64,000 nucleotides of DNA, from assembly GCA_964410625.1 (NCBI GenBank), contig CAYPHY010000025.1:1-64000 (forward strand), read 5' to 3'. Origin of the DNA: CAYPHY01 sp964410625 (GTDB taxonomy: Bacteria; Chloroflexota; Anaerolineae; Promineifilales; Promineifilaceae). Under the pieces are notes generated by a model. It made no database searches and was not told the origin of the DNA. It saw only the letters and a program-made list of their open reading frames with translations. The position numbers and the translations under genes were made by a program. Positions 7,525-15,695 of the stretch are shown one piece after another (position 1 is the first letter of the stretch; each line of letters opens with the position of its first letter).

Positions 7525-8736
7525 ATGAGTTCAAGAACATTTATTGACCCCGCGGCCGTGGCCGAGGTGGGTCTATCACATGAAGAAGTACAACGCTACA
7601 GCCGCCACCTGATCATGCCCGAAGTGGGCGTGGAGGGACAAAAGAAGCTAAAGGCGGCCAGCGTATTGTTGATTGGCGCGGGTGGCCTGGGATCGCCGCT
7701 GGCGATGTACCTCGCCGCTGCCGGTATCGGCCGCATCGGTCTCATTGACTACGACGTCGTAGACTACACCAACTTGCAGCGACAGGTTATTCACGGGACG
7801 AAAGACGTGGGACGGCCGAAGCTGGAAAGCGCGAAAGCCCGCATCCTCGACATCAACCCCCATGTCTGGGTAGATACCTACGAAGTCCCCCTGACCTCGG
7901 CCAACGCACTGGAACTATTCGCCCCCTACGACATCATCATTGATGGGACCGACAACTTCCCCACCCGCTACCTGACCAACGACGCCTGTGTCTTGCTCGG
8001 CAAGCCCAACGTCTATGGCAGCATCTTCCGCTTCGAGGGGCAGGCGTCGGTCTTTTATGCCGAAGAAGGCCCCTGCTATCGTTGCCTCTTCCCCGAACCG
8101 CCACCGCCCGGCCTCGTCCCCAGTTGCGCCGAAGGGGGCGTCTTGGGCGTGCTGCCCGGAACCATTGGGGCGATCCAGACAACGGAAGCGATCAAGCTGA
8201 TTTTGGGGACTGGTGAACCGCTGATCGGCCGTCTGCTGCTCTACGACGCGCTGAACATGAGCTTCGACGAAGTACGCCTGCGTAAGAATCCCAACTGCCC
8301 CATCTGCGGCGACAACCCAACCATCACCGAACTGATTGATTACGAAGAGTTCTGCGGAATGCCTGCCCATGACCGCAGCCTCTACGCATCCGCAACCAAC
8401 GGCAGCGGCAATGTTCCCGCCATCACGCCCGAAGAACTGAAGCAACGCCTCGACGCTGGGGAGGATTTATTTATCCTCGATGTGCGCGAACCCCATGAAT
8501 GGGACATCTCCAATTTGCAGGGCCTCGGTGCAGTGCTCATCCCCAAGGGCAAAGTGCTGGAGCGCATGGGCGAACTCGACACCGCCCGCGAGATGATCGT
8601 CCACTGCCGCACCGGCGCCCGCAGCGCAGACGTCATCCGCGAATTGCAAAAGCACGGCTTCCGCAAGATGTACAATCTGGAAGGTGGCATCAACCGTTGG
8701 GCAGAGGAAGTGGATACCAGCTTGCCGACGTATTAA
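7525..8736 (+). CDS. moeZ: MoeZ-like E1 adenylyltransferase with C-terminal rhodanese domain
   Basis: About 403 residues from ATG 7525 (GGAG 13 bases upstream; the in-frame start at 7492 lies further out and is less likely). The N-terminal ThiF/MoeB domain has the nucleotide-binding GAGGLGSP, TNLQRQ and DGTDNF, and two zinc CxxC pairs (CYRC, CPIC). The C-terminal rhodanese domain has LDVREPHEW and the catalytic Cys in VHCRTGARS. The known role of MoeZ is to adenylate the C-terminal glycine of MoaD/CysO carriers and convert it to a thiocarboxylate. It completes the CysM-Mec-CysO-MoeZ set in this operon. Confidence 0.93.
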   Translation: MSSRTFIDPAAVAEVGLSHEEVQRYSRHLIMPEVGVEGQKKLKAASVLLIGAGGLGSPLAMYLAAAGIGRIGLIDYDVVDYTNLQRQVIHGTKDVGRPKLESAKARILDINPHVWVDTYEVPLTSANALELFAPYDIIIDGTDNFPTRYLTNDACVLLGKPNVYGSIFRFEGQASVFYAEEGPCYRCLFPEPPPPGLVPSCAEGGVLGVLPGTIGAIQTTEAIKLILGTGEPLIGRLLLYDALNMSFDEVRLRKNPNCPICGDNPTITELIDYEEFCGMPAHDRSLYASATNGSGNVPAITPEELKQRLDAGEDLFILDVREPHEWDISNLQGLGAVLIPKGKVLERMGELDTAREMIVHCRTGARSADVIRELQKHGFRKMYNLEGGINRWAEEVDTSLPTY

Positions 8737-8780
8737 AGAGAGATTGGTGTATTCGTTTATTGGTATATTGTGGAGATTGG

Positions 8781-8815
8781 GACGCTCGGCCGCAAAACGG
8801 TCGGGCGTTTTTTTA
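8781..8815 (+). terminator. Rho-independent terminator after the cysteine operon
   Basis: GACGCTCGGCCG pairs with CGGTCGGGCGT (with G-U pairs) around a CAAAA loop and is followed by seven T. It ends the cysM-moeZ transcription unit. Confidence 0.85.
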
Positions 8816-8926
8816 TGAGATTTCCCGATAGAATTATGCTACTATACGTTCATAAATCCGCGTAATCTGCGAACTATCCGCAGCATTCGTAGAATGCCCA
8901 TCCGCGTAACCATTGGAGAGGTACAA

Positions 8927-9295
8927 ATGAGTGTAATCGGCAACATCATCTGGCTCATCTTTGGCGGCCTAATCGTCGCCCTCGGCTATCTCATCGGCGG
9001 CATCTTGCTCTGCGTCACCGTCATCGGCATCCCCTTCGGTATCCAGGCGATGAAACTCGCCGCGGCCGCCCTGACCCCCTTTGGCAAAGAAGTTGTCCAG
9101 GTAGAGCGGGAAAACGGCCGTCTGGCGCTGATCTTCGATATTATCTGGCTATTCCTCTTCGGCTGGGAAATCGCCCTGGCTCACCTGGTCGGCGCGTTGC
9201 TCCTCGCCATCACCATCATCAGCATTCCTTTCGCCAGACAACACCTCAAACTGGTCCCCGTCGCCCTTTTCCCCTTCACCTACGAACTTCGTTAA
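8927..9295 (+). CDS. YccF-domain inner membrane protein
   Basis: About 122 residues with two copies of the hydrophobic YccF module: IWLIFGG then GIPFGIQAMKLA in the first half, and IWLFLFGWE then SIPFARQHLKL in the second. This internal duplication is typical of YccF. The function is unknown. I start at ATG 8927, with GGAGAGG just upstream; the longer frame from 8894 lacks a ribosome-binding site. It is single-gene, after the operon terminator. Confidence 0.9.
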   Translation: MSVIGNIIWLIFGGLIVALGYLIGGILLCVTVIGIPFGIQAMKLAAAALTPFGKEVVQVERENGRLALIFDIIWLFLFGWEIALAHLVGALLLAITIISIPFARQHLKLVPVALFPFTYELR

Positions 9296-9296
9296 T

Positions 9297-9372
9297 CACT
9301 TATCCACGAATCTACACGAATTTTCACGAATGGGTTTTGTATTCGTGTTAATTCGTGTAAATTCGTGGATCT
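9297..9372. repeat. Inverted repeat, AATTCGTGTAAATTCGTGG family
   Basis: The left arm is CCACGAATCTACACGAATTTTCACGAAT and the right arm its approximate reverse complement. Related copies are at 38005-38065 and 44692-44755. Confidence 0.85.
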
Positions 9373-9387
9373 ATCAAGGTTTGTCCT

Positions 9388-10179
9388 ATGGAAGAACTGG
9401 TCATCACCCGCCAACGGGACGCTACCCTGGAAATCATTCTCAATCGCCCTGACAAGCGCAATGCGATCAACCTTGCCTTGTTCGAGCAGTTTGAAGCGGC
9501 CGTCATCAATGCCAACCGCACCCCTGGCCTCCGCGCCGTCGTCATCCGTGGCGAAGGCAAAAGCTTCTCCGCCGGGATTGATGTCAGCAGCCTCCTCGGT
9601 CTGGCCGAACAGTATGGCTCCCACTGGCAACAACGAATGCGATCGATCACCGACGACTTCCAGCGCGTCCTCAACCGCCTGGAACGGATCGAACTACCGA
9701 CCATCGCTCTGCTGCATGGACACTGTTTAGGGCTGGCGATGGAACTGGCTCTGGCCTGTGACATTCGCATTGCCGCCGAAGGCACGCACCTCGGTCTGCC
9801 GGAAACACGCCTCGGCATCATCCCCGATGTCGGCGGTACAACCCGGTTGACCCGCCTCGTCGGCCCTGCCCGCGCCAAAGAGTTGATCTTCACCGGCCGC
9901 CAATTTGACGCGGCATTTGCCGAACAGTGGGGGCTGGTCAACTACGTTGTGCCGCCGGACGCCCTGACCGCCAAAGCTGATGAACTCGTGGCCGAAATCT
10001 GCCAGGCCGCCCCGCTGGCTGTCGGCATGGCGAAGCGGGTGATTGATGGATTGGCCGACCTGGATCGCGGTCTGATGCTCGAAGGCTGGGCGCAAAGCCA
10101 ACTCTTCAGCAGCGAGGATTTCCTCGAAGGGGCACAAAGCTTCATGATGCGACGGCCGCCAAACTTCAAAGGCAAATAA
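9388..10179 (+). CDS. Enoyl-CoA hydratase/isomerase (crotonase) family protein
   Basis: A 263-residue crotonase-fold enzyme. It has NRPDKRNAI (about 20), the oxyanion-hole segment GKSFSAGIDVSSL (about 61-73) and HGHCLGLAMELALACD (about 111), followed by LPETRLGIIPDVGGT, where the catalytic Glu is expected. The usual reaction is hydration of 2-enoyl-CoA in beta-oxidation, but family members also act as isomerases or hydrolases, and the exact substrate cannot be read. The following SCP-2 protein is compatible with lipid metabolism. Confidence 0.92.
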   Translation: MEELVITRQRDATLEIILNRPDKRNAINLALFEQFEAAVINANRTPGLRAVVIRGEGKSFSAGIDVSSLLGLAEQYGSHWQQRMRSITDDFQRVLNRLERIELPTIALLHGHCLGLAMELALACDIRIAAEGTHLGLPETRLGIIPDVGGTTRLTRLVGPARAKELIFTGRQFDAAFAEQWGLVNYVVPPDALTAKADELVAEICQAAPLAVGMAKRVIDGLADLDRGLMLEGWAQSQLFSSEDFLEGAQSFMMRRPPNFKGK

Positions 10180-10228
10180 CAGTCAGGTAAGCAATTGGTC
10201 AATGACGGCCGCGTATGCTATCTTTACG

Positions 10229-10297
10229 CAGAGATTAGGAGACTAGGCGACTGAGAGACTACAAAGTCTCCCAATCTCTTAATCTCTCAGTCTCTTT
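10229..10297. repeat. Inverted heptamer-type repeat, GGAGACT/GAGATT family
   Basis: GAGATTAGGAGACTAGGCGACTGAGAGACT is answered by AGTCTCCCAATCTCTTAATCTC, making a hairpin just upstream of the SCP-2 gene's ribosome-binding site. Confidence 0.85.
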
Positions 10298-10313
10298 TAT
10301 TTGGAGGACAGAC

Positions 10314-10721
10314 ATGGCAATCAAATTCGCAACAGACGAATGGGCAAAAGCATTGATGGAAGAAGTGAATAGAAGCGATGCTTACCGCAAGGCGGCCGCT
10401 ACCTGGGAAGGTGATTTCTACTTCGTCATTCCCAAAGGCCCCGGCGTGCCCCAAGATACCTATATGTACCTCGACCTCTGGCACGGCGAAGCACGCGACG
10501 CCTATCTCGTCGAAGACCCTTCCACGAAACCCGTGGCTTTTGAACTAAACGCCCCGCTCGAAACCTGGCGCAAGGTGCTGGAAAAAAAGCTCGATCCCAT
10601 TCGCGGGATTGTGACCGGCCAACTAAAGATCAAAGGAAACAAAATGGCGATCCTCAAAGCCCCCAAAGCCGCCACCGAGCTGGTCGCTTGCGCCACCCGC
10701 CTTGACACAGAGTGGCCCTAA
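10314..10721 (+). CDS. SCP-2 sterol-transfer family protein
   Basis: A 135-residue protein with a TTGGAGGACAG ribosome-binding site. The SCP-2 fold is suggested by DTYMYLDLWHGEAR in the middle and by the C-terminal KLDPIRGIVTGQLKIKGNK, the 'G.lkv.Gd' segment typical of the family. Members bind lipids or acyl-CoA in a hydrophobic pocket. It follows the crotonase gene, suggesting lipid handling. Confidence 0.8.
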   Translation: MAIKFATDEWAKALMEEVNRSDAYRKAAATWEGDFYFVIPKGPGVPQDTYMYLDLWHGEARDAYLVEDPSTKPVAFELNAPLETWRKVLEKKLDPIRGIVTGQLKIKGNKMAILKAPKAATELVACATRLDTEWP

Positions 10722-10779
10722 CTCTGGAAGCACGCGCAGGACGCACGGTAACGCTTGAGTTAGCCGTTTGACTTTATGA

Positions 10780-10879
10780 NNNNNNNNNNNNNNNNNNNNN
10801 NNNNNNNNNNNNNNNNNNNNNNNNNNNNNNNNNNNNNNNNNNNNNNNNNNNNNNNNNNNNNNNNNNNNNNNNNNNNNNN
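10780..10879. other. Scaffold gap (100 N) flanked by a 55-base duplicate
   Basis: The 55 bases before the N run (10725-10779) are repeated exactly after it (10880-10934). This is the signature of two contigs overlapping by a de Bruijn k-mer that were not merged. The true sequence is probably continuous, with 155 bases here being artefact. Confidence 0.9.
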
Positions 10880-10930
10880 TGGAAGCACGCGCAGGACGCA
10901 CGGTAACGCTTGAGTTAGCCGTTTGACTTT

Positions 10931-12670
10931 ATGAGCTTTATACCCTATGTAGGGGTCTGGTTGCTGTTGGCGGCCGTTCCCCTGACAACCATTTTCTTCC
11001 CCAGGCGATCCTCCTTTTTACCGGTTCTCTCTATCGCACTGAACGTGCTCGCCCTGGTTATCTGGTTCATTGCCCGGCCGTCCACAACCATTTCCTTCAC
11101 GCTTGCCCCCTGGCCTGCTGAACCGGCGACGCTTGGCTGGGGCTGGCAGATTGACGCAGCCAACTGGCAACTGACCGGCATCCTCCTCTGGCTGCTCTTT
11201 GGTCTGTTGCTCTATCTGGCGGCCGTCCCTTCTCCTACCACTCCCAAGCAAACAGCCACCATTGGGCTTCTCGCGGCCGTCCTCCTTCCCGCTCTCTGGG
11301 CTTCAACCCCGGCAACGCTTATCACCACCTGGGCGTTGTTCGCGGCCGTCTGCCTGGTAATCGAAGAGGCGGCAACCTCCCGCCAACCCGTTCGCCGCCG
11401 TCTCCCCTGGTTGCTTTCCCCGATCCTGCTCTACGCCTGTGGTGTCGCGCTCTCCAACGCATCTACGGCCGATAGCCTGATCACCTCCGCCTGGTCGAGC
11501 GTTGCCATTGCGCTGACCATGCTCGCCGCCGCGCTGCAAATGGGGGTCGGGGTTCTGACCACAGTGACTACAGTGACCACAGCGGCCGATGCTGGTAACG
11601 ACAACCCCATCACTACCCTGCTACTTCGACTTCTGCCGGCGCCAATCGGCGTGGCGTTGCTCGGCCGTCTGGTCGCCACCATCACCATACCCTATTCAGC
11701 CGGACTGCTGCTGACCCTATTAGGGTTGATCGCCCTTCTCGGCGGTGTCTGGCTGGCCTGGGTTGGCCCGGCCACAACCAACCAGACTAACCCCAGCAGC
11801 GGTCTATTCCTCGCCCTGGCCGCCATCGCCTTGCTCACCGCTATCTGGGCTGGCCCCGTCCCCCTCCTCGCCGCCAGCCGCGTCCTCATCTTTGCCCCGG
11901 CCACGCTTTTCTTAGTTGGCAACCAGCGGAGAGGCAGAGGAGCAGCGGAGCAGGGGAGCAGAGGAGAAGTGGGCAGTGGACAGTTGGCAGTCGGCAGTCT
12001 CCCAGTCTCTCAATCTCCTAGTCTCAACTCACCACTTACCACTCGCCACTCTTCACTCTTCCGCCCTCACATCATCGCCCTGGCCATCACCTTCCTCGCC
12101 ATCGCCGGGTTGCCGCCGACGGCCGGTTTTGCCAGCCTTGCCTCTTTATATAGCGTGTGGATGTCGGGAATCCATGTGCTGTTGGTGCTGGCTATGGCCT
12201 TACTATTGGTCGCGCTGTTGGCGATCATCTACCGCTTCACCCAACGGGTGGCACGGCCGATAGGACAACTAAACAATGCCAGCCAACCCCTGTCCTCCGC
12301 TCGTCGTTGGCTGATGGAATTATCCCCGCTGTTACTTATCGCCGCTGTCCTTCCACCCGGTGGTTTACCCTGGCGTGAAGCCCCTATCGGGACATTGGCA
12401 GCGCTCTTCCTGACCGCACTCGGCGGCCTGCTGCTACCCCACTTCCTGCGCCAGACCGGTAGCCTCCGCGCGGCCGTCCGCGAAGCGCTGATGATTCGGC
12501 CGCTTTCCAACCAACCAGCTAGCCAATCAGCTAACCAATCATCTGGTGTGTTCGGCCGCCTGACCGCTTCCCTCACCGACGCCTTTGCCGATGCTTACGC
12601 CATCCTCGAAAGCGATGGCGGACTGCTGTGGCTCTTCGCGCTCATCCTCCTCTTTTGGTGGATTTCTTAA
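10931..12670 (+). CDS. Complex I/antiporter-like (NuoL/M/N family) membrane protein
   Basis: A 579-residue protein with about 13-14 hydrophobic segments. The proton-antiporter family hallmark is AGLPPTAGFASL near residue 395, which matches the 'GlPp..GF' segment of NuoM/NuoN. Lysine and glutamate residues in helices are sparse compared with canonical NuoM. About residues 330-375 are a low-complexity loop encoded by inserted repeats (11918-12058), and a second short Gln/Ser-rich stretch lies near 520. It is the first of three adjacent membrane genes; no NADH-binding or iron-sulfur subunits are in the window. It could be part of a membrane-arm module; the exact complex is unknown. Confidence 0.75.
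   Translation: MSFIPYVGVWLLLAAVPLTTIFFPRRSSFLPVLSIALNVLALVIWFIARPSTTISFTLAPWPAEPATLGWGWQIDAANWQLTGILLWLLFGLLLYLAAVPSPTTPKQTATIGLLAAVLLPALWASTPATLITTWALFAAVCLVIEEAATSRQPVRRRLPWLLSPILLYACGVALSNASTADSLITSAWSSVAIALTMLAAALQMGVGVLTTVTTVTTAADAGNDNPITTLLLRLLPAPIGVALLGRLVATITIPYSAGLLLTLLGLIALLGGVWLAWVGPATTNQTNPSSGLFLALAAIALLTAIWAGPVPLLAASRVLIFAPATLFLVGNQRRGRGAAEQGSRGEVGSGQLAVGSLPVSQSPSLNSPLTTRHSSLFRPHIIALAITFLAIAGLPPTAGFASLASLYSVWMSGIHVLLVLAMALLLVALLAIIYRFTQRVARPIGQLNNASQPLSSARRWLMELSPLLLIAAVLPPGGLPWREAPIGTLAALFLTALGGLLLPHFLRQTGSLRAAVREALMIRPLSNQPASQSANQSSGVFGRLTASLTDAFADAYAILESDGGLLWLFALILLFWWIS
11918..12058. repeat. Composite repeat inside the NuoM-like gene
   Basis: Three repeat families sit end to end inside the reading frame: GGAGCAGAGGAG units, then AGTCTCCCAGTCTCTCAATCTC, then CACCACTTACCACTCGCCACT. 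They are read through as a Gly/Ser/Gln-rich peptide. Confidence 0.85.
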
Positions 12671-12768
12671 AAGCTCCTTAACCGCCAGACCCACTAACGG
12701 GGCAAATTTCCTCTGATCAGCGAACATTTTTCCACCCCTCCGCGCTTTTCAGATAAACTCTTGGACGC

Positions 12769-13458
12769 ATGAACATTCCAACTATTTTTGACTGGCTGGC
12801 ACGCGCCGATTTTCTGCGCGGTTTTCCAGCCGCCTATCTCGTTTTGGCGACGGCCGTTCTCGTGGTCGCCCTCTGGGAATGGCGACTGGCTATCCCTGTG
12901 CTGGCCGCCCAATATCTACTGACCGGCTTGCTATTCGCCGATCTGCTCGACCCTCGTTTGATGGTGGTCAAAGTTCTAATCGGCCTCGTGGTCTGTCTGA
13001 TCTTGCTGCTAACCGCCGCCCAGGTGCGCTGGGGCCGCTTACCGGCCGATGTGACCGCCGAAGAGCGAGAGCGATTAGGATTCAGCCAACGACGCCTCGG
13101 CCGCTTCAGCGTGCCGCGCCAAATGCCACTTCGTCTTGTTCTCGCCTTGCTGATGGGCTTGCTCATTTTGGCTATCGGCCGCCAACCTGCCTACCAGCTA
13201 CCCATCGTCGCCGCGCCGCAAAACATGGCTATCCTCTCCCTGGTCGGCCTGGGGCTGCTTGGCCTCGCCTCCACTACCGAACCACTACCGGCGGGGATGG
13301 GCTTGCTGATGGTTCTCTCCGGCTTTGAGCTGTTCTATAGCGCGGTCAACCAATCGCTGCTGATGATTGGCGCGTTGGCCGCCGCCAACCTGCTGCTCGC
13401 GCTGGCAATCGCCTATCTGCTGCAAGCACGCTACACGCTAACCAACGCCCTGGAGTAA
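12769..13458 (+). CDS. NuoK/HyfE-like small membrane subunit
   Basis: A 229-residue protein with about six hydrophobic segments. The last part resembles NuoK/MrpC/HyfE: a pair of helices with a membrane-embedded Glu (LMVLSGFELFYSAVN, about residue 188), which corresponds to the conserved Glu of NuoK. The N-terminal half has a charged cytoplasmic loop (about 85-115) and matches nothing I recognise. It lies between the NuoM-like and NuoN-like genes; the downstream gene begins one base after its stop, so the two are translationally close. Assignment to a NuoK-like role is tentative. Confidence 0.6.
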   Translation: MNIPTIFDWLARADFLRGFPAAYLVLATAVLVVALWEWRLAIPVLAAQYLLTGLLFADLLDPRLMVVKVLIGLVVCLILLLTAAQVRWGRLPADVTAEERERLGFSQRRLGRFSVPRQMPLRLVLALLMGLLILAIGRQPAYQLPIVAAPQNMAILSLVGLGLLGLASTTEPLPAGMGLLMVLSGFELFYSAVNQSLLMIGALAAANLLLALAIAYLLQARYTLTNALE

Positions 13459-13459
13459 C

Positions 13460-14996
13460 GTGGGAACTTATCTGATCCTCGGCCTGCCCCTGTTCGCCGC
13501 GCTGCTGGCACTGATATTACGCGACCGGCCGCGAGCTGCGCGGATCACTGGCCTCATCGCCGTGCTGCTCATCTGGCTGGTGGTGCTGTTCATTCCATTA
13601 CCGGCAAGCGATCCCGCAGCCACCGCCGCGGCCGAAACGGTCACAGTCGAAAGCCTCGCCGCCATCCTCGGCCGCAGCTTTACGTTGACCGCCGTTGTTC
13701 GTTCGTTGCTGCTCTGGCTCTATCCAGCATTGGCACTCGTCTTCCTTCTGTCCTGGTTAGAAGGGCGAACGGCCGCCGTCACCGCTTCGGCGCTGGCAAG
13801 CATCTCCTTCCTAACCGCCGCCCTCCTCGCCCAACCTCCATCCCTCGGCGCCATCCTGCTCATCCCCACCACCATCTCTCTGCTTCCCATCGTCAACGTC
13901 CGCTCCTCTGCTCCTCNNNNNNNNNNNNNNNNNNNNNNNNNNNNNNNNNNNNNNNNNNNNNNNNNNNNNNNNNNNNNNNNNNNNNNNNNNNNNNNNNNNN
14001 NNNNNNNNNNNNNNNNTCCGCTCCTCTGCTCCTCCGCCCCCCCGCCCCCCTGCCGCTTCCGGCCTACAATTCCTGCTTTTCACAACCCTCGCCATCCCCC
14101 CCCTCCTTCTCGTCGGCTGGATGGTCGAATCCGGGCAAGGGGCGCAAAGTTCAGCACAGTTCGCCTTCTTGCTGGCCTCATTGATGTTGTTAGGCGGTTT
14201 CCCCTTCGCAATCTGGGTCACGGCCGTCGCTCGCCACGCCCTACTCAGCGCCCTGCCGCTTATCTTCGCCCTCATCCAAAGTGGTATCCTCCTCTTCCTC
14301 TTCGGCTATCTCAACACCACACCCGTCTTGGCACGAGGGCAACAGTACCAGGAAATCATGCAGTGGAGCGCGGCCGCCACCACGATCCTCGCCGCCCTGC
14401 TGCTCTTCCGCGCCGCCGATTGGCGGGAGATTCTCGGCCGTTTGCTGCTGCTAGACATGGGCGTGCTTTTGCTGGCCCTCGCCCCGCCAACCGCCACGAT
14501 GCTACAAAACACGCTTTGGCTATTGGCCGGGCGTTTCGTCAGCCTGATCCTGGCCTGTGCCGGGCTTATGCTTTGGCAACGACAAGCTGCCACTGATAAT
14601 GAGAGCGGTGGTCGTCATCTCTCTTGGAGTTTTGTATTGCTCAGTTACGGCTGCCTCTCGCTCCTCGGCCTCCCTTTAACGCCTGGTTTCAGCGGCCGTT
14701 GGCTCATCCTCTCCCAACTCGCCCCGCCCTGGTTAACGGCCGTTGCCTTTCTCGCCCTGGCCCTCGCCATCTTAGCCCTCTTGCGCTTCTTTTCAACGTT
14801 TATAAGGAGTTACGCGGATGACGCAGATGGGACGCAGATGACGCGGATTTTTACCGCTTGGGGTGCAAGCTTCAATAGTTCATCTAGCCTCGTTAAATGG
14901 CTGGTGGGAGTCGCTATCCTTATTGGCCTGCTGCTATCCATCCTCCCCTCCCTCCTCGGCCGCTACGCCACCCAACTCGCCGCCTACCTCCAATAA
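13460..14996 (+). CDS. NuoN/NuoM-like membrane protein, interrupted by scaffold gap
   Basis: A GTG start is 1 base after the previous stop. The first part (13460-13916) and the part after the gap (from 14019) encode the same Arg-Ser-Ser-Ala-Pro at their edges, in a frame that matches once the gap and the 18-base overlap are removed. It is therefore one gene of about 470 residues. The C-terminal part has many helices and the antiporter-type LLGLPLTPGFSGRWL. A short insert encoded by a GGATGACGCAGATG repeat (14805-14858) lies near the C-terminus. Probably a proton-translocating subunit partner of the two preceding genes. Confidence 0.7.
13917..14016. other. Scaffold gap (100 N) inside the NuoN-like gene
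   Basis: The flanks share TCCGCTCCTCTGCTCCTC (18 bases), part of the GGAGCAGAGGAG repeat family on the opposite strand. The low-complexity repeat probably broke the assembly. Whether bases are missing cannot be told. Confidence 0.8.
14805..14858. repeat. GGATGACGCAGATG repeat inside the NuoN-like gene
   Basis: Units CGGATGACGCAGATG and GACGCAGATGACGCGGAT are related to the intergenic CACGGAT family at 17024 and 51915. They are read in frame as a polar Asp/Thr-rich peptide. Confidence 0.7.
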
Positions 14997-15058
14997 CATC
15001 TCCCAACTCCCCACTCCTCACTCTCCACTAGCCACTAACCACTAACCACTCCCCAATA
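14996..15058. repeat. Heptamer-type repeat, CCACTAA family
   Basis: Units CCACTCCTCACTCTCCACTAGCCACTAACCACTAACCACT occupy the gap after the NuoN-like gene; the opposite arm is missing or short. Sister copies are at 23880, 39270 and 41741. Confidence 0.75.
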
Positions 15059-15134
15059 AAGGTGCGGAACCCTCGCTAATCCGCTACAATATTCACCATA
15101 CTGTAAGTAGTTTAGTACAGGCGCAAAACGAATT

Positions 15135-15695
15135 ATGTCAAATATCTGGTACGCGCTGCACGTCAAACCTCATAAGGAGCGTGCGGTGTACGACTTGTTG
15201 CTCGCTCAAGATGGGGTAAGGGATATTCACGAAGAGGGGAACGGAGACAGCACCGTTGTTTTCTTTCCTTCTGTGCGCGTGAAACCCGTCAATCCCCGTT
15301 CCGCTAAAGTTCGTCCCTACTTCCCTGGCTATATGTTCATCCACGCCAACCTGGAGTTGCTTGGGGTCAATGCCTTTAGCTGGATTCCCGGCACGCGCGG
15401 GCTGGTTTCCTTTGGCGACGAACCGGCCGCCGTGCCAGAGCATTTGATCAATGAACTGAAAAGCCGTATGGTGCGGATTGAGGAAGCAGGCGGGATGGTC
15501 TTTGACAGCCTGCAAAAAGGGGACCGCGTGCGGCTCATCAGCGGCCCGCTGGCGGGATATGAAGCTATCTTTGATATGCGCCTGCCGGGACAACAACGGG
15601 TGCAAGTGTTGCTCTCCTTCCTCAGCAACCACCCCCAGCGTCTGAAACTGGACGCCCAATCAATTGAAAAAGTGGAAAAAAAGAGATATGGATAA
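15135..15695 (+). CDS. Specialised NusG paralogue (RfaH/UpxY/LoaP type antiterminator)
   Basis: A 186-residue protein. The NGN domain starts with WYALHVKPHKERAVYDLL and includes RPYFPGYMFIHANLE and WIPGTRGLVSFGDEPA. The C-terminal KOW motif is about residues 125-150: GDRVRLISGPLAGYEAIF. Paralogues of NusG act on specific operons, often polysaccharide clusters, by suppressing pausing and termination. Its stop overlaps the start of a UDP-sugar dehydrogenase gene, which fits that theme. The housekeeping nusG would normally lie near secE/rplK, and those are not here. Confidence 0.88.
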   Translation: MSNIWYALHVKPHKERAVYDLLLAQDGVRDIHEEGNGDSTVVFFPSVRVKPVNPRSAKVRPYFPGYMFIHANLELLGVNAFSWIPGTRGLVSFGDEPAAVPEHLINELKSRMVRIEEAGGMVFDSLQKGDRVRLISGPLAGYEAIFDMRLPGQQRVQVLLSFLSNHPQRLKLDAQSIEKVEKKRYG

